Source: Pseudomonas pharyngis (lineage in GTDB: Bacteria; Pseudomonadota; Gammaproteobacteria; Pseudomonadales; Pseudomonadaceae). Taken from it: a stretch of DNA of 64,000 nucleotides. Position 1 is the stretch's first letter. Each line of letters opens with the position of its first letter. Positions 8,745 to 20,979 of the stretch are shown here, piece by piece. Position numbers and translations under genes: made by a program. The notes under the pieces are model-generated. The model saw only the letters and a list, made by a program, of their open reading frames with translations. It was not told the DNA's origin and made no database searches. The stretch is from NCBI RefSeq assembly GCF_021602345.1, contig NZ_BQID01000009.1, forward strand, positions 62,001-126,000, given 5' to 3'.

Positions 8745-9249
8745 GAACGGCTTCTCCGGTTTTTTTACTTTTGAACATGTCCAGTGCCAGCATCACCGCG
8801 CCAACGGTGATGGCGCTGTCGGCGAAGTTGAACGCCGGGAAGTACCAGCGGTTCTGCCAGTGCACCAGAATGAAGTCGATCACATGGCCCAGGGCAATGC
8901 GGTCATAAAGGTTGCCCAATGCGCCGCCCAGCACCAGCGCCAGCGCGATGGCCAGCCAGGTTTCGTTGCGGCCCAGGCGCTTGAGCCAGACCACCAGCAC
9001 CGCACTGACCACAATCGCGATCAGGGCGAACAGCCAGCGCTGCCAGCCGGAGCTGTCCGCGAGGAAGCTGAAGGCAGCGCCGGTGTTGTAGGCCAGGGTC
9101 CAGCTGAAGTAATCAGGGATGATCACGATCTGCTGGAACATCTCGAGCTTGCCTTCGAAGTAGAACTTGCTGGCCTGGTCGATGACCAGAACCAGCAAGC
9201 TCAACCAGAGCCAGCTCAGCCGTCCGAAACGGCCAACGGCATTAGGCAT
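8737..9249 (-). CDS. lspA: Lipoprotein signal peptidase LspA (signal peptidase II)
   Basis: The start at 9249 ([16 protein letters not shown]) gives 170 aa and overlaps the ileS stop by eight bases. LspA is an inner-membrane aspartyl protease that removes lipoprotein signal peptides after Lgt acylation. Four membrane segments are evident. The catalytic aspartates lie in [15 protein letters not shown] and [11 protein letters not shown], and the conserved [10 protein letters not shown] motif is present near the N-terminus. It processes lipoproteins such as the two encoded at 23123 and 30805 in this window. Confidence 0.96.
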   Translation of the reverse strand: MPNAVGRFGRLSWLWLSLLVLVIDQASKFYFEGKLEMFQQIVIIPDYFSWTLAYNTGAAFSFLADSSGWQRWLFALIAIVVSAVLVVWLKRLGRNETWLAIALALVLGGALGNLYDRIALGHVIDFILVHWQNRWYFPAFNFADSAITVGAVMLALDMFKSKKTGEAVHD

Positions 9250-12073
9250 AGTGACGAACCTCGCCGGCGCCATCGATGTTGTCCACGCAACGACCGCAGA
9301 TTTCCGGATGCTCCGGGTTCACGCCGACGTCTTCGCGGCAGTGCCAGCAACGGGCACATTTCGGGAAGGCGGATTTGACGATCTTCAGCTTCAGGCCGCT
9401 GACTTCGGTGGCCACAGCGTCGGCCGGAGCCTGCACGAACGGCGCAACAGTGGCAGTCGAGGTGATCAGGACAAAGCGCAGCTCGTTGCTCAGTTTGGCC
9501 AGGTCGGCAGTCAGCGCGTCTTCGGCAAACAGCGTCACTTCGGCTTGCAGGTTGCCACCGACGGCCTTGGCCGCGCGCTGGATTTCCATCTCTTTGTTGA
9601 CCGCCACCTTCACTTCCATGATGCGATCCCAGTACTCGCGACCCAGCTCGAAGCCTTCCGGCAACTCGGTCAGGCCTTCGTACCAGGTGTTGAGCATTAC
9701 CGATTCGTTGCGCTCGCCCGGCAGGTATTGCCACAGCTCGTCGGCGGTGAACGCCAGGATCGGCGCGATCCAGCGCACCAGCGCTTCGGAGATGTGGAAC
9801 AGCGCGGTCTGGCACGAACGACGGGCCTTGCTGTCGGCGCCGGTGGTGTACTGGCGGTCCTTGATGATGTCCAGGTAGAAACCACCCAGCTCCTGCACGC
9901 AGAAGTTGTGGATCTTCGAGTAGACGTTCCAGAAACGGTATTCGCCGTAGTGCTCTTGCAGCTCGCGTTGCAGCAGCAGGGTGCGATCCACCGCCCAGCG
10001 ATCCAGCGCCAGCATCTCTTCGGCCGGCAGCAGGTCGGTGGCCGGGTTGAAACCGGTCAGGTTGGAAAGCAGGAAACGCGCGGTGTTACGAATACGACGA
10101 TAGGCGTCCGCGCTGCGCTGCAGGATCTGCTCGGACACGGCCATTTCGCCGGAGTAGTCGGTCGACGCGACCCACAGACGCATGATGTCGGCGCCCAGGG
10201 TGTCGTTGACTTTCTGCGGCGCGATCACGTTGCCCAGGGACTTGGACATCTTGCGGCCGGACTCGTCCACGGTGAAGCCGTGGGTCAGCAGCTCGCGGTA
10301 CGGCGCGTGGTTGTCGATGGCGCAACCGGTCAGCAGAGACGAATGGAACCAGCCACGGTGCTGGTCCGAACCTTCCAGGTACAGGTCGGCACGCGGACCG
10401 GTCTCGTGGCCCATCGGGTGCGAACCGCGCAGGACGTGCCAGTGGGTGGTGCCCGAGTCGAACCAGACATCGAGGGTGTCGCTGATCTTGTCGTACTGCG
10501 GCGCTTCATCGCCCAGCAGTTCGGCCGCGTCGAGTTTGAACCAGGCTTCGATGCCTTCGACTTCGACACGCTTGGCGACTTCTTCCATCAGCTCGACGGT
10601 GCGTGGGTGCAGCTCGCCGCTTTCCTTGTTCAGGAAGAACGGGATCGGCACGCCCCAGTTGCGCTGACGGGAGATGCACCAGTCCGGACGGTTGGCGATC
10701 ATCGAGTGCAGGCGCGCCTGGCCCCAGGCCGGGACGAACTTGGTGTCTTCGATGGCTTTGAGCGAGCGTACGCGCAGGGTGTCGCCGCTGACCGGCTCTT
10801 TGTCCATGCCGATGAACCACTGCGCGGTGGCGCGGTAGATCAGCGGGGTCTTGTGGCGCCAGCAGTGCATGTAGCTGTGTTCGATCACGGTGGTGTGCAG
10901 CAGCGCACCGACTTCGGTCAGTTTTTCGACGATGGCCGGGTTGGCCTTCCAGATGAACTGGCCGCCGAAGAACTCCAGCGACGGCACGTAGACGCCATTG
11001 CTTTGTACCGGGTTGAGGATGTCGTCGTTGACCATGCCGTATTTCTTGCAGGTCACGAAGTCGTCCACGCCGTAGGCCGGCGCGGAGTGAACCACGCCGG
11101 TGCCGGCGCCCAGTTCCACGTAGTCGGCCAGATACACTGGCGACAGACGGTCATAGAACGGGTGACGGAAATTGATCAGTTCCAGCGCCGAACCCGGTGC
11201 GGTGGCCAATACGGTGCCTTCGACGCCGTAACGGGTCAGGCAGGATTCGACCAGTTCTTCAGCCAGCACCAGCAGCTTGTCGCCGATGTCGACCAGGGCG
11301 TAGGTGAATTCCGGATGAACGTTGAGCGCCTGGTTGGCCGGGATGGTCCACGGGGTGGTGGTCCAGATCACGATCGAGGCCGGTTTGCCCAGCGACGGCA
11401 GACCGAATGCGGCGGCCAGTTTGGCCTCGTCAGCGATCGGGAACGCTACGTCGATGGTCGAGGACTTCTTGTTCTCGTACTCGACTTCCGCTTCGGCCAG
11501 GGCCGAACCGCAATCGAAGCACCAGTTCACCGGTTTCAAGCCCTTGAACACGAAACCGCCCTTGACGATTTCGGCGAGGGCGCGGATTTCACCGGCCTCG
11601 TTCTTGAAGTTCATGGTCTTGTACGGATTGGCGAAGTCGCCCAGGACGCCGAGGCGGATGAACTCGGTCTTCTGCCCTTCGATCTGCTCGGTGGCGTAGG
11701 CACGGCACAGTTCGCGGGTCTTGTCCGCGCCCAGGTTCTTGCCGTGGGTCACTTCGACCTTGTGCTCGATCGGCAGGCCGTGGCAGTCCCAGCCCGGGAC
11801 ATACGGCGCGTCGAAGCCCGACAGGGTCTTCGAGCGGATGATCATGTCCTTGAGAATCTTGTTCAGTGCGTGACCGATGTGAATCGTACCGTTGGCGTAC
11901 GGAGGGCCGTCGTGCAGGACGAACTTCGGACGATCCTTGCCAATCTCGCGCAACTTTCCGTACAGGCCAATACTGTCCCAGCGCTGCAGGATCTGCGGTT
12001 CGCGCTGTGGCAGGCCGGCCTTCATTGGGAAGGCGGTGTCCGGAAGGTTTAGCGTGGCTTTATAGTCGGTCAT
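9242..12073 (-). CDS. ileS: Isoleucyl-tRNA synthetase IleS
   Basis: The 943-aa class Ia synthetase charges tRNA-Ile. The HIGH signature appears as [12 protein letters not shown] near residue 62, and KMSKSLGN near residue 605. The editing CP1 domain includes [14 protein letters not shown]. The C-terminal zinc finger is complete, with four cysteine pairs or singles in CARCWHC and [10 protein letters not shown]. Length and domain order are those of the bacterial enzyme. It lies 13 bp downstream of ribF on the same strand. Confidence 0.98.
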   Translation of the reverse strand: MTDYKATLNLPDTAFPMKAGLPQREPQILQRWDSIGLYGKLREIGKDRPKFVLHDGPPYANGTIHIGHALNKILKDMIIRSKTLSGFDAPYVPGWDCHGLPIEHKVEVTHGKNLGADKTRELCRAYATEQIEGQKTEFIRLGVLGDFANPYKTMNFKNEAGEIRALAEIVKGGFVFKGLKPVNWCFDCGSALAEAEVEYENKKSSTIDVAFPIADEAKLAAAFGLPSLGKPASIVIWTTTPWTIPANQALNVHPEFTYALVDIGDKLLVLAEELVESCLTRYGVEGTVLATAPGSALELINFRHPFYDRLSPVYLADYVELGAGTGVVHSAPAYGVDDFVTCKKYGMVNDDILNPVQSNGVYVPSLEFFGGQFIWKANPAIVEKLTEVGALLHTTVIEHSYMHCWRHKTPLIYRATAQWFIGMDKEPVSGDTLRVRSLKAIEDTKFVPAWGQARLHSMIANRPDWCISRQRNWGVPIPFFLNKESGELHPRTVELMEEVAKRVEVEGIEAWFKLDAAELLGDEAPQYDKISDTLDVWFDSGTTHWHVLRGSHPMGHETGPRADLYLEGSDQHRGWFHSSLLTGCAIDNHAPYRELLTHGFTVDESGRKMSKSLGNVIAPQKVNDTLGADIMRLWVASTDYSGEMAVSEQILQRSADAYRRIRNTARFLLSNLTGFNPATDLLPAEEMLALDRWAVDRTLLLQRELQEHYGEYRFWNVYSKIHNFCVQELGGFYLDIIKDRQYTTGADSKARRSCQTALFHISEALVRWIAPILAFTADELWQYLPGERNESVMLNTWYEGLTELPEGFELGREYWDRIMEVKVAVNKEMEIQRAAKAVGGNLQAEVTLFAEDALTADLAKLSNELRFVLITSTATVAPFVQAPADAVATEVSGLKLKIVKSAFPKCARCWHCREDVGVNPEHPEICGRCVDNIDGAGEVRHYA

Positions 12074-12086
12074 TTAAGGCTCTTCA

Positions 12087-13025
12087 TTAGCGATGGGCGC
12101 TAGGTGCGGCTAGTGCACGGGCGGCGGCGACATCCGCGCTGATCGCCGTTTTCAATGCCTCCAGGGAGGCGAAACGCTGCTCTTCACGCAGCTTCTGGTG
12201 GAAAACCACCGTCAAACGCCGGTCATACAGATCGCCGGCAAAATCTAAAAGATGGACTTCAAGGTGGGCCTTGCCATCACCTTGGACCGTGGGCCGAACG
12301 CCGATATTGGCGACGCCGGGCCAGGTCTTGCCGTCGATGTCGACGTCGACCAGGTAAACCCCGGTGAACGGCACGCGACGGCGTTTCAGTTGAATGTTCG
12401 CCGTGGGCGTACCCAGTTGGCGGGCCAGTTTCTGGCCATGCAGCACGCGACCGGCAATCCGGTACGGGCGGCCGAGCAGACGCTCAGCCAAAGCAAAATC
12501 GGCGGCGGCCAACGCGTTGCGCACCTGAGTGCTGCTGACACGAATGCCGTCCAGCTCGACGGTTTGCGCGGCTTCGACGGTAAAACCGTGAACCTGGCCG
12601 GCCTGCAACAGGAAATCGAAATCGCCGAGGCGGTCGCAACCGAAGCGGAAATCATCACCGACCTCCAGATGCTGCACGCCGAGGCCATCGACCAGGATGG
12701 TATCGACGAACTCGCTGGCGCTGAGCTTGCTCAAGCGCTGGTTGAAGGCCAGACACAAGACCCGGTCGACACCTTCAGCGGCCAGCAGTTGCAGCTTGTC
12801 GCGCAACCGGGCCAGACGCGCCGGCGCGGTCTCCGGGGCAAAGAACTCCCGTGGCTGTGGCTCGAAAATCACCACGCAGCTGGGTACGCCCAACTCGAGC
12901 GCACGCTCACGCAGTCGGGCCAGGATGGCCTGATGACCACGGTGAACACCGTCAAAGTTGCCAATAGTGGCGACGCAGCCCCGATGCTGGGGGCGCAGAT
13001 TGTGGAGGCCTCGAACCAGCTGCAT
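12087..13025 (-). CDS. ribF: Bifunctional riboflavin kinase / FAD synthetase RibF
   Basis: The start at 13025 (MQLVRGLHNLRPQHRG) gives 312 aa, the Pseudomonas length; upstream in-frame ATGs at 13043 and 13100 are less family-like. RibF phosphorylates riboflavin to FMN and adenylates FMN to FAD. The N-terminal nucleotidyltransferase motif is GNFDGVHRGHQAIL, with the STQVRNAL segment near residue 160. The C-terminal flavokinase domain carries GTPTANIQL and TGVYLVDV. It is followed closely by ileS, an arrangement conserved in proteobacteria. Confidence 0.96.
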   Translation of the reverse strand: MQLVRGLHNLRPQHRGCVATIGNFDGVHRGHQAILARLRERALELGVPSCVVIFEPQPREFFAPETAPARLARLRDKLQLLAAEGVDRVLCLAFNQRLSKLSASEFVDTILVDGLGVQHLEVGDDFRFGCDRLGDFDFLLQAGQVHGFTVEAAQTVELDGIRVSSTQVRNALAAADFALAERLLGRPYRIAGRVLHGQKLARQLGTPTANIQLKRRRVPFTGVYLVDVDIDGKTWPGVANIGVRPTVQGDGKAHLEVHLLDFAGDLYDRRLTVVFHQKLREEQRFASLEALKTAISADVAAARALAAPSAHR

Positions 13026-13154
13026 AACGCGCTTCTTGCTCATAAAGTGGCCGATTATAACCACACCCGACGGCCGACGACAGGCAACACCGTAACCCAA
13101 AGTGATCGAGCCGACAAAACTGCCGGCTCGCGCCCGTCTTTCAGGGGTGAAACC

Positions 13155-14693
13155 TCAGCTCAACGCCTTGCGATTGAAGTCGCGCAGGCGGAAACCGAGC
13201 AGCAGCAACATGCCGAAATAGGCGACCACGCCAGCAATCACCAACGCGCCCAGGCGCAGGAAGCGCTCCAGCATGTGACCCTGATCCCACGCGGGCATGA
13301 AATGCATGCCGATCAACAGCACCGCCGACATCACCGCCACCGCGACCAACAGCTTGAAACCGAACTTCAGCCAGCCCGGCTGCGGTTGATACATCTGCTG
13401 CTTGCGCAGTTGATAGAACAGCAGTCCGGCGTTCAGGCAGGCACCGGCGCTGATCGCCAACGCCAGACCGGCGTGGGCCAGCGGACCGATCAACACCAGG
13501 TTGAACAGCTGCGTCACCACCAGGGTGAAGATTGCGATTTTTACCGGTGTCCGGATGTTCTGTTGCGCATAAAAGCCAGGCGCCAAAACTTTGATCACGA
13601 TAATGCCGAGCAGACCGACAGAATAGGCAATCAATGCCCGCTGCGTCATGGCCGCGTCAAAGCCGCTGAACTGGCCGTACTGGAACAGCGAAACGGTTAA
13701 CGGTTCTGCCAGGATACCCAGCGCCAGCGCACACGGCAGTACCAGCACGAAGCACAGCCGCAGGCCCCAGTCGAGAATCCGCGAATATTCGTGGCGATCC
13801 TTGCTCGCATAGGTCTTGGCCAATGTCGGCAGCAGGATCGTGCCCAGCGCCACACCGAGCACACCGGACGGCAGCTCCATCAGACGGTCGGCGTAATACA
13901 TCCACGACACAGAGCCCGCCACCAGGAACGAGGCGAAAATAGTGTTGATGATCAGGGAAATCTGGCTGACCGAGACGCCGATGATGGCCGGCAACATCTG
14001 CTTCATGACCCGCCAGACACCGGTATCGCGCAGATTCAGACGCGGCAGCACCAGCATGCCGATCTTTCTCAGGTGCGGCAGTTGATAGAGCAGCTGCGCG
14101 AGGCCACCGACCAGCACCGCCCAGCCAAGGGCCATGACCGGCGGATCGAAATACGGCGTCAGGAACAGCGAAAACACGATCATGCTGACGTTGAGCAGGG
14201 TCGGCACGAATGCCGGCACCGAGAAACGGTTCCAGGTATTGAGGATCGCACCTGCCAGGGAAGACAGGGAGATCAGCAATATATAAGGGAAGGTCACTCG
14301 CAGCAGGTCGGAAGTCAGTTGGAATTTTTCCGGGGTATCGGTGAAACCCGGCGCCGTGGCCCAGATCACCCAGGGCGCGGCAATCATGCCCAGCGCGGTG
14401 ACCAGCGCCAGCACCAGCGTCAGCAGACCGGAAACGTAGGCAATAAAGGTGCGCGTCGCCTCTTCGCCCTTCTGGCTTTTATATTCGGCCAGGATCGGCA
14501 CAAAAGCCTGGGAAAATGCGCCCTCGGCGAAAATCCTGCGCAGCAGGTTGGGCAGTTTGAAGGCGATGAAGAAGGCGTCGGTCGCCATTCCGGCGCCGAA
14601 GGTGCGGGCGATGAGCGTGTCGCGAACAAACCCGAGAATCCGGGAAAGCATCGTGATAGAGCTGACGGCGGCCAACGATTTGAGCAGATTCAT
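13155..14693 (-). CDS. murJ: Lipid II flippase MurJ (MviN)
   Basis: The start at 14693 ([20 protein letters not shown]) gives 512 aa; a longer reading to 14840 lacks a family-like N-terminus. MurJ is a MOP-superfamily inner-membrane protein that flips lipid II for peptidoglycan synthesis. The N-terminal [25 protein letters not shown] carries conserved arginine and aspartate residues of the central cavity. Around 14 membrane segments are seen. It lies 129 bp upstream of ribF on the same strand and is divergent from rpsT. Confidence 0.96.
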   Translation of the reverse strand: MNLLKSLAAVSSITMLSRILGFVRDTLIARTFGAGMATDAFFIAFKLPNLLRRIFAEGAFSQAFVPILAEYKSQKGEEATRTFIAYVSGLLTLVLALVTALGMIAAPWVIWATAPGFTDTPEKFQLTSDLLRVTFPYILLISLSSLAGAILNTWNRFSVPAFVPTLLNVSMIVFSLFLTPYFDPPVMALGWAVLVGGLAQLLYQLPHLRKIGMLVLPRLNLRDTGVWRVMKQMLPAIIGVSVSQISLIINTIFASFLVAGSVSWMYYADRLMELPSGVLGVALGTILLPTLAKTYASKDRHEYSRILDWGLRLCFVLVLPCALALGILAEPLTVSLFQYGQFSGFDAAMTQRALIAYSVGLLGIIVIKVLAPGFYAQQNIRTPVKIAIFTLVVTQLFNLVLIGPLAHAGLALAISAGACLNAGLLFYQLRKQQMYQPQPGWLKFGFKLLVAVAVMSAVLLIGMHFMPAWDQGHMLERFLRLGALVIAGVVAYFGMLLLLGFRLRDFNRKALS

Positions 14694-14863
14694 TGAAGGA
14701 ATGTGTGCCTGTCGATAAACAGCAGGCGAATAACGCGCCCACTTGTGCGATACTCCGCGCCGCAACAGCACAGAGCCAAAGCTCGCGAGTTTACAGGTCA
14801 CACGCCGGAAAGAAATATCCCGTCGCACCACGCCTACCACTTAGCGGAACGTTTCAAGCGCCC

Positions 14864-14892
14864 TTGACAAGACTTCAACTCATCGGCATGAT
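14864..14892 (+). promoter_or_regulatory. Sigma70 promoter of rpsT
   Basis: A perfect -35 box TTGACA (14864-14869) is followed after 17 bases by CATGAT (14887-14892), a four-of-six match to the -10 box. It lies 54 bases upstream of the rpsT start, which fits a short leader. Confidence 0.6.
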
Positions 14893-14945
14893 TCGCGGCC
14901 TATTTTGTTTGCTATTTCCTAAAAAGTCTTTCGAGGAGCTCGACG

Positions 14946-15218
14946 GTGGCCAACTCACCTTCCGCCAAAAAACGTGCAAAACAGGCTGAGAAGCGTCGCA
15001 GCCACAACGCCAGCCTGCGTTCCATGGTTCGTACCTACATCAAGAATGTAGTTAAGGCCATCGACGCAAAAGACGCTGAAAAAGCTCAAGCTGCATACGT
15101 TCTGGCTGTGCCAGTTATCGACCGCATGGCCGATAAAGGCATCATCCACAAGAACAAGGCTGCTCGTCATAAGAGCCGTCTGAATGGCCACGTCAAGGCA
15201 CTGAAAGAAGCTGCCTAA
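14946..15218 (+). CDS. rpsT: 30S ribosomal protein S20
   Basis: The 90-aa basic protein starts [20 protein letters not shown], the S20 signature that binds 16S rRNA during early 30S assembly. The start codon is GTG, with GAGGAG-type complementarity (CGAGGAGCTC) about ten bases upstream. A non-ATG start in rpsT recalls E. coli, where a UUG start takes part in autogenous control. The gene is monocistronic, with its own promoter upstream and a strong terminator immediately after. Confidence 0.97.
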   Translation: MANSPSAKKRAKQAEKRRSHNASLRSMVRTYIKNVVKAIDAKDAEKAQAAYVLAVPVIDRMADKGIIHKNKAARHKSRLNGHVKALKEAA

Positions 15219-15232
15219 GCGACGTAGTCATT

Positions 15233-15260
15233 AAAAAACCGACCTCAGGGTCGGTTTTTT
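15233..15260 (+). terminator. Rho-independent terminator of rpsT
   Basis: The stem AAAAAACCGACC / GGTCGGTTTTTT closes a TCAG loop and ends in six T, 15 bases after the rpsT stop. Confidence 0.9.
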
Positions 15261-15290
15261 ATTGCCTGCGATTTGCTGAAATCAAGACCC

Positions 15291-15335
15291 AAAAAAGAGG
15301 AGCCAATCGGCTTGCCAATCGACTCCTCTTTTTTT
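15291..15335. terminator. Bidirectional terminator between rpsT and creA
   Basis: AAAAAAGAGGAG at 15291-15302 pairs with CTCCTCTTTTTTT at 15323-15335 around a 20-base loop. It ends the minus-strand creA transcript nine bases after its stop codon, and has a T-run in both directions. Confidence 0.8.
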
Positions 15336-15343
15336 ACGCGTAA

Positions 15344-15808
15344 TTAATGAGCTGACGCCCACGGCAGAATCGGGATCGCCGTCACCGCATTCTGCGGGCT
15401 ACCCTCAATCAGACGATCACTGTAGACCAGATAGACCAGCGTATTGCGCTTCTTGTCGAGGAAGCGCACCACCTGCATGGTCTTGAACACCAGCGAAGTG
15501 CGCTCCTTGAAAACCTCTTCACCATCCTTCAACTCGCCCCTGAAGTTGATCGGCCCGACCTGGCGGCAAGCAATGGACGCCTCGGCACGATCCTCGGCCA
15601 GACCCAACCCACCCTTCACACCACCGGTCTTGGCGCGCGACAGGTAGCAGGTCACACCCTCAACCTTCGGGTCATCGAATGCCTCGACCACAATCCGGTC
15701 GTTCGGCCCGACAAACTTGAACACCGCCGACACCTGGCCGATTTCCTCGGCCGAGGCCAGCAATGGCAACACCACCAGCAAGCCCAACAATCCTTTTGCC
15801 ATACGCAT
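15344..15808 (-). CDS. creA: CreA family periplasmic protein
   Basis: The 154-aa product has a cleavable signal peptide ([20 protein letters not shown]) and the CreA domain. Recognisable segments are [33 protein letters not shown], and [20 protein letters not shown]. CreA is a conserved periplasmic protein of unknown biochemical function; in E. coli its gene heads creABCD, but here no creBCD genes are adjacent. It lies 11 bp from the stop of the minus-strand proB gene, whose transcript may continue into it. Confidence 0.88.
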   Translation of the reverse strand: MRMAKGLLGLLVVLPLLASAEEIGQVSAVFKFVGPNDRIVVEAFDDPKVEGVTCYLSRAKTGGVKGGLGLAEDRAEASIACRQVGPINFRGELKDGEEVFKERTSLVFKTMQVVRFLDKKRNTLVYLVYSDRLIEGSPQNAVTAIPILPWASAH

Positions 15809-15819
15809 CGCGTTTTTCC

Positions 15820-16938
15820 TTACACCAGAATCAGGTTGTCACGGTGAACCAGTTCCGGCTCAGCCATGTAACCCAGCAAACCGACAATCGCATCCGACGA
15901 CTGACCGATGATTTTTTGTGCTTCCAGCGCGCTGTAGTTGGCCAGGCCACGGGCAATCTCTCGACCGTCCGGCGCCACGCACACCACCATTTCGCCGCGA
16001 CGGAAACTGCCCTGAACCAGTTTGACGCCGACCGGCAGCAGGCTTTTATTGCCCTGAGACAGAGCGGAAACCGCACCATCATCCAGCACCAGCGTGCCAC
16101 GGGTTTGCAGATGACCGGCCAGCCACTGCTTGCGCGCCGCGAGCATGCCGCGCTCAGGCGACAGCAGCGTACCGATGCGCTCACCCGCCTTCAGACGATC
16201 GAGCACGCGCTCCAGACGCCCGCCGACAATGATGGTGTGCGCCCCGGAACGCGCCGCCAGACGCGCCGCGCGCAGCTTGGTCTGCATGCCGCCACGCCCC
16301 AGCGCACCACCGGTACCGCCCGCCACCGCATCCAGCGTCGAATCATCGGCGCGCGCTTCGTAAATCAGCTGGGCATCAGGGTTATTGCGCGGATCGGCGT
16401 CGAACATACCGTCGCGATCCGTCAGGATCACCAGCAGATCGGCCTCGACCAGGTTGGCCACCAACGCCGCGAGCGTGTCGTTGTCGCCGAAGCGGATTTC
16501 GTCGGTAACCACGGTGTCGTTCTCGTTGATCACTGGGATGACTTTCAGCTCGACCAACGCACGCAAGGTGCTGCGGGCATTCAGGTAGCGCTTGCGATCG
16601 GACAGGTCGTCGTGGGTCAGGAGAATCTGCGCGGTGTGCCGGCCATGCTCGGCAAAGCTCGATTCCCAGGCTTGCACCAGGCCCATCTGACCGATTGCAG
16701 CGGCAGCCTGGAGCTCGTGCATCGCACTGGGTCGCGCAGTCCAGCCGAGGCGACTCATGCCCGCCGCCACTGCCCCGGAGGACACCAGCACCAGCTCGAC
16801 GCCGGCCTCGTGCAAAGCCACCATCTGCTCGACCCAGACACTCATTGCCGCGCGATCCAGCCCTTTGCCATCCGCCGTCAGCAAAGCGCTGCCGATCTTC
16901 ACGACCCAACGCTGCGCACCTGTCACCTTGCTCCGCAT
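15820..16938 (-). CDS. proB: Glutamate 5-kinase ProB
   Basis: The start at 16938 ([20 protein letters not shown]) gives 372 aa, the Pseudomonas length; upstream ATGs at 16941 and 16977 are less likely. ProB phosphorylates glutamate in the first step of proline synthesis. The amino-acid kinase domain shows [24 protein letters not shown] and the NENDTV substrate loop. A C-terminal PUA domain starts near residue 275. It lies 137 bp downstream of obgE on the same strand, an order also kept in PAO1 (from memory). Confidence 0.96.
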   Translation of the reverse strand: MRSKVTGAQRWVVKIGSALLTADGKGLDRAAMSVWVEQMVALHEAGVELVLVSSGAVAAGMSRLGWTARPSAMHELQAAAAIGQMGLVQAWESSFAEHGRHTAQILLTHDDLSDRKRYLNARSTLRALVELKVIPVINENDTVVTDEIRFGDNDTLAALVANLVEADLLVILTDRDGMFDADPRNNPDAQLIYEARADDSTLDAVAGGTGGALGRGGMQTKLRAARLAARSGAHTIIVGGRLERVLDRLKAGERIGTLLSPERGMLAARKQWLAGHLQTRGTLVLDDGAVSALSQGNKSLLPVGVKLVQGSFRRGEMVVCVAPDGREIARGLANYSALEAQKIIGQSSDAIVGLLGYMAEPELVHRDNLILV

Positions 16939-17075
16939 CATCTTCAACCTTAGCTTGAGGGCAGCGCGACCTGGCACTGCCCGTGACGTTATTCGTGGTT
17001 CTTCGTGACCAACAATCGATTTCCAGATACTAAAACGCCGCTCGATTGAGCGGCGCTTAAGTTTACTGCAACGAA

Positions 17076-18338
<1,263 letters not shown>

Positions 18339-18451
18339 TCAAGACATAAGACTCTTGCAAAAATGAGCGCAGCGACCCCAATCCACGACCTGCATCGCAC
18401 GCCGGCAGCCCATACAAACAGCTTTGCAAGAGACTCACCCCACAAACGAAA

Positions 18452-18476
18452 AAGCCCCGTCGCAAGACAGGGCTTC
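18452..18476 (-). terminator. Hairpin between rpmA and obgE
   Basis: AGCCCCGTC and GACAGGGCT pair around GCAA with one mismatch. A short T-run follows on the minus strand. It lies 17 bases after the rpmA stop and probably attenuates, rather than fully stops, transcription into obgE. Confidence 0.6.
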
Positions 18477-18492
18477 TCCAGCACTCTCGCAG

Positions 18493-18750
18493 TTAGGCTG
18501 CGACAACGCTCACGTAACGACGACCGAAGGCGCCTTTTACTTCAAACTTGATCACGCCTTCGATTTTCGCGAAGAGGGTGTGATCCTTACCCATGCCAAC
18601 GCCGTAGCCAGCGTGGAATTGGGTGCCGCGCTGACGCACGATGATGTTGCCGGCCTTGATGACCTGGCCGCCATACATCTTCACGCCAAGGCGTTTGGCT
18701 TCTGAGTCGCGACCGTTACGGGTACTACCACCAGCTTTTTTGTGTGCCAT
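18493..18750 (-). CDS. rpmA: 50S ribosomal protein L27
   Basis: The 85-aa protein starts [20 protein letters not shown], the L27 N-terminus that reaches the peptidyl transferase centre. There is no N-terminal extension of the cleaved Firmicutes type. The remaining [20 protein letters not shown] and [16 protein letters not shown] segments are diagnostic. It follows rplU by 35 bp, the near-universal rplU-rpmA pair. Confidence 0.98.
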
Positions 18751-18785
18751 GAGTTCAATTCTCCTAGTGAGGAATTAGGCTGTAA

Positions 18786-19097
18786 TTAAGCCTGAATACC
18801 GGTGATTTTGATCTCGGTGAACCACTGGCGGTGGCCCATACGCTTCATGTGGTGCTTACGGCGACGGAACTTGATGATGCGGACTTTATCGTGACGACCT
18901 TGGGAGATCACTTCAGCCTTGACGGTTGCGCCAGCAACAACAGGTGCGCCGATGTTCACGTCGTCGCCGTTGGCGACCAACAGAACGCGGTCAAAAGTCA
19001 CGGATTCGCCAGTGGCGACTTCCAGTTTTTCGATCTTCAGGTATTCACCTTCAGCGACCTTGTATTGCTTACCGCCGGTAACGATTACTGCGTACAT
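18786..19097 (-). CDS. rplU: 50S ribosomal protein L21
   Basis: The start at 19097 ([20 protein letters not shown]) gives 103 aa, the standard length; longer in-frame readings into the leader are rejected. L21 binds 23S rRNA. The C-terminal [21 protein letters not shown] segment is diagnostic. A GGAG ribosome site lies a few bases upstream. It heads the rplU-rpmA-obgE operon from a promoter at 19231-19259, giving a leader of about 125 bases. Confidence 0.98.
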   Translation of the reverse strand: MYAVIVTGGKQYKVAEGEYLKIEKLEVATGESVTFDRVLLVANGDDVNIGAPVVAGATVKAEVISQGRHDKVRIIKFRRRKHHMKRMGHRQWFTEIKITGIQA

Positions 19098-19230
19098 GGT
19101 ATTTCTCCGATAATCCTGCTCACCCAGCTCTTTATAAGAAGAGGTATTGGCTGGCATGGCTGCATGGGGCTGGAACGGCCCAAGTGCAATTGCGTAAGGC
19201 AGGTGCTGCCCAGGAAGTTCAGGGTGCGCG

Positions 19231-19259
19231 ATTGTACGCAAGCCTTCGAAGTCATGCAA
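19231..19259 (-). promoter_or_regulatory. Sigma70 promoter of rplU-rpmA-obgE
   Basis: On the minus strand TTGCAT (19259-19254) and TACAAT (19236-19231) are separated by exactly 17 bases; each matches consensus in five of six positions or nearly so. It lies about 134 bases upstream of the rplU start, inside the divergent rplU/ispB region. Confidence 0.72.
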
Positions 19260-19338
19260 GGGGCCGCCCATCGCGCCTTGACAGGCCCGGACGTGGGTCC
19301 TAGCATGCCGCGCAACCCTTCTGGAGCACCTGTCGCTG

Positions 19339-20307
19339 ATGCAACCCCAAGCTTTCTACCGCGCGGTGGCGGACGATTTTAGCGCCGTCGACGGCATCAT
19401 CAAGAAGCAGCTGACTTCCCGAGTGCCGCTGGTATCGAAAATCGGCGATTACATCACGTCGGCCGGCGGCAAACGCCTGCGTCCTTTATTGGTGCTGCTG
19501 TGTGGCAAGGCCCTGGGTCGCGAAGGCGACGACATGCGCCTGCTGGCCGCCACCATCGAATTCCTGCACACCGCCACCCTGCTGCATGACGACGTGGTCG
19601 ACATGTCCGGCATGCGCCGTGGCCGCTCCACCGCCAACGCCATGTGGGGCAACGCCCCGAGCGTACTGGTGGGCGACTTCCTGTACTCGCGTTCGTTCGA
19701 GATGATGGTCGAACTGGGCTCGATGCCGGTGATGAAGATCCTGTCCCAGGCCACGCGCATCATCGCCGAAGGCGAAGTGCTGCAACTGTCCAAGGTCCGC
19801 GACGCCAGCACCACCGAGGAAACCTACATGGAAGTCATCCGCGGCAAGACCGCGATGCTCTTCGAGGCTTCGACCCACAGTGCCGCGGCGCTGGCCGGTG
19901 CCACCGCCGAGCAGAGCGAAGCCCTGCGCACCTTCGGCGATCACCTGGGCGTGGCGTTCCAACTGGTCGACGACCTGCTCGACTACAAGGGCGACGCCGA
20001 AACCCTGGGCAAGAACGTCGGTGACGATCTGGCCGAAGGCAAGCCGACCCTGCCGCTGATCTACACCATGCGCGAAGGCACGCCAGAGCAAGCCGCACTG
20101 GTACGCCAGGCGATCCAGAAAGGCGGGATCGAAGACCTGGAAAGCATCCGCATCGCCGTGGAAGCCTCCGGTTCGCTGGAATACACCGCGCAACTGGCCC
20201 GTGATTACGTGGCCCGTGCGATCAAGTGCCTCGACGCGCTGCCGGCCAGCGAATACCGCGATGCGCTGGTTGAGCTGAGCGAGTTCGCGGTCGCCCGCAC
20301 GCACTGA
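19339..20307 (+). CDS. ispB: Octaprenyl/polyprenyl diphosphate synthase IspB
   Basis: The 322-aa trans-polyprenyl synthase makes the side chain of ubiquinone by adding IPP to an allylic primer. The first aspartate-rich motif [13 protein letters not shown] begins at residue 83 and the second, DDLLDYKGD, at about residue 211. It is divergent from rplU, as in many gammaproteobacteria. The chain length (eight or nine units) cannot be read from these motifs; Pseudomonas species normally make ubiquinone-9. Confidence 0.95.
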   Translation: MQPQAFYRAVADDFSAVDGIIKKQLTSRVPLVSKIGDYITSAGGKRLRPLLVLLCGKALGREGDDMRLLAATIEFLHTATLLHDDVVDMSGMRRGRSTANAMWGNAPSVLVGDFLYSRSFEMMVELGSMPVMKILSQATRIIAEGEVLQLSKVRDASTTEETYMEVIRGKTAMLFEASTHSAAALAGATAEQSEALRTFGDHLGVAFQLVDDLLDYKGDAETLGKNVGDDLAEGKPTLPLIYTMREGTPEQAALVRQAIQKGGIEDLESIRIAVEASGSLEYTAQLARDYVARAIKCLDALPASEYRDALVELSEFAVARTH

Positions 20308-20324
20308 TCAGCATCGCGTCATCT

Positions 20325-20360
20325 AAAAACCGCAGCCTCCGTTGGAGCCTGCGGTTTTTT
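20325..20360 (+). terminator. Rho-independent terminator of ispB
   Basis: AAAAACCGCAG-CTCC pairs with GGAG-CTGCGGTTTTTT, with a small bulge, and ends in six T, 18 bases after the ispB stop. Confidence 0.85.
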
Positions 20361-20431
20361 GTTGCCTGCCATCGGCGGCTAAAACCCTATACAATGTGCG
20401 ACTTTTAGCGATCCCTCTCCAAGGAGCCTTA

Positions 20432-20773
20432 GTGAGCACGTTGCCACCCTGCCCGAAATGCAATTCCGAATACACCTACGAAGACGGCACCCAACTGGTG
20501 TGCCCGGAGTGCGCCCACGAGTGGTCTGTCGGCGGTGAAGCCGAAGTGGCGTCCGATGACGCCGTGAAGAAAGATTCGGTCGGTAACGTCCTGCAGGACG
20601 GCGACACCATCACCGTGATCAAGGACCTGAAGGTCAAGGGCACCTCGCTGGTGGTCAAGGTCGGCACCAAGGTCAAGAACATCCGCCTGTGCGATGGCGA
20701 TCATGACATCGACTGCAAGATCGACGGCATCGGCCCGATGAAACTCAAATCCGAGTTCGTCAGAAAAGTCTGA
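20432..20773 (+). CDS. yjdM: PhnA/YjdM family zinc-ribbon protein
   Basis: The GTG at 20432 is preferred: AAGGAG lies 6 bases upstream, and the resulting 113-aa product matches the family. The N-terminus is a zinc ribbon with CPKC and CPEC ([25 protein letters not shown]). The C-terminal PhnA domain has [15 protein letters not shown] and FVRKV at the very end. The family was named for alkylphosphonate use in E. coli, but a direct role in phosphonate breakdown is doubtful and no other phn gene is near. The gene stands alone between two hairpins. Confidence 0.88.
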   Translation: MSTLPPCPKCNSEYTYEDGTQLVCPECAHEWSVGGEAEVASDDAVKKDSVGNVLQDGDTITVIKDLKVKGTSLVVKVGTKVKNIRLCDGDHDIDCKIDGIGPMKLKSEFVRKV

Positions 20774-20784
20774 GTCTGCTGTCT

Positions 20785-20811
20785 TCCATCCCGCGCCCGC
20801 CGTGGGATGGA
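20785..20811 (+). terminator. Perfect 8-bp hairpin after yjdM
   Basis: TCCATCCC and GGGATGGA pair around an 11-base loop 12 bases after the yjdM stop. No T-run follows, so it may act as a weak or Rho-assisted terminator, or only as a 3' stabiliser. Confidence 0.4.
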
Positions 20812-20921
20812 GCTTCGCCCTCCCCCGCAATCCCCAGCAAATCCTCGCGATAGCCAAACGCCAGCCGTTTTGACCTTACGCAATCTTTACCCGCAAAAAA
20901 TCACAAACCGCCAATAGGCGC

Positions 20922-20953
20922 TTGCTATTTGACGAATAAGAATTATTCTCATT
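20922..20953 (+). promoter_or_regulatory. Promoter with overlapping Fur-box-like site
   Basis: TTGCTA (20922-20927) and TATTCT (20944-20949) are 16 bases apart and could be -35 and -10. Overlapping the -10 is a 19-base site at 20935-20953, whose complement reads AATGAGAATAATTCTTATT. It matches the Fur consensus in 12 of 19 positions and has a palindromic core AGAAT-A-ATTCT. Iron-repressed transcription of the next gene is inferred. Confidence 0.65.
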
Positions 20954-20979
20954 GAAACCTTTCAATGGAGATGAGACCC

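Noticed and set aside
9167-12052. A 961-codon open frame on the plus strand
   Set aside because: It is the antisense shadow of ileS, produced by GC-rich third positions; the translation has no family features.
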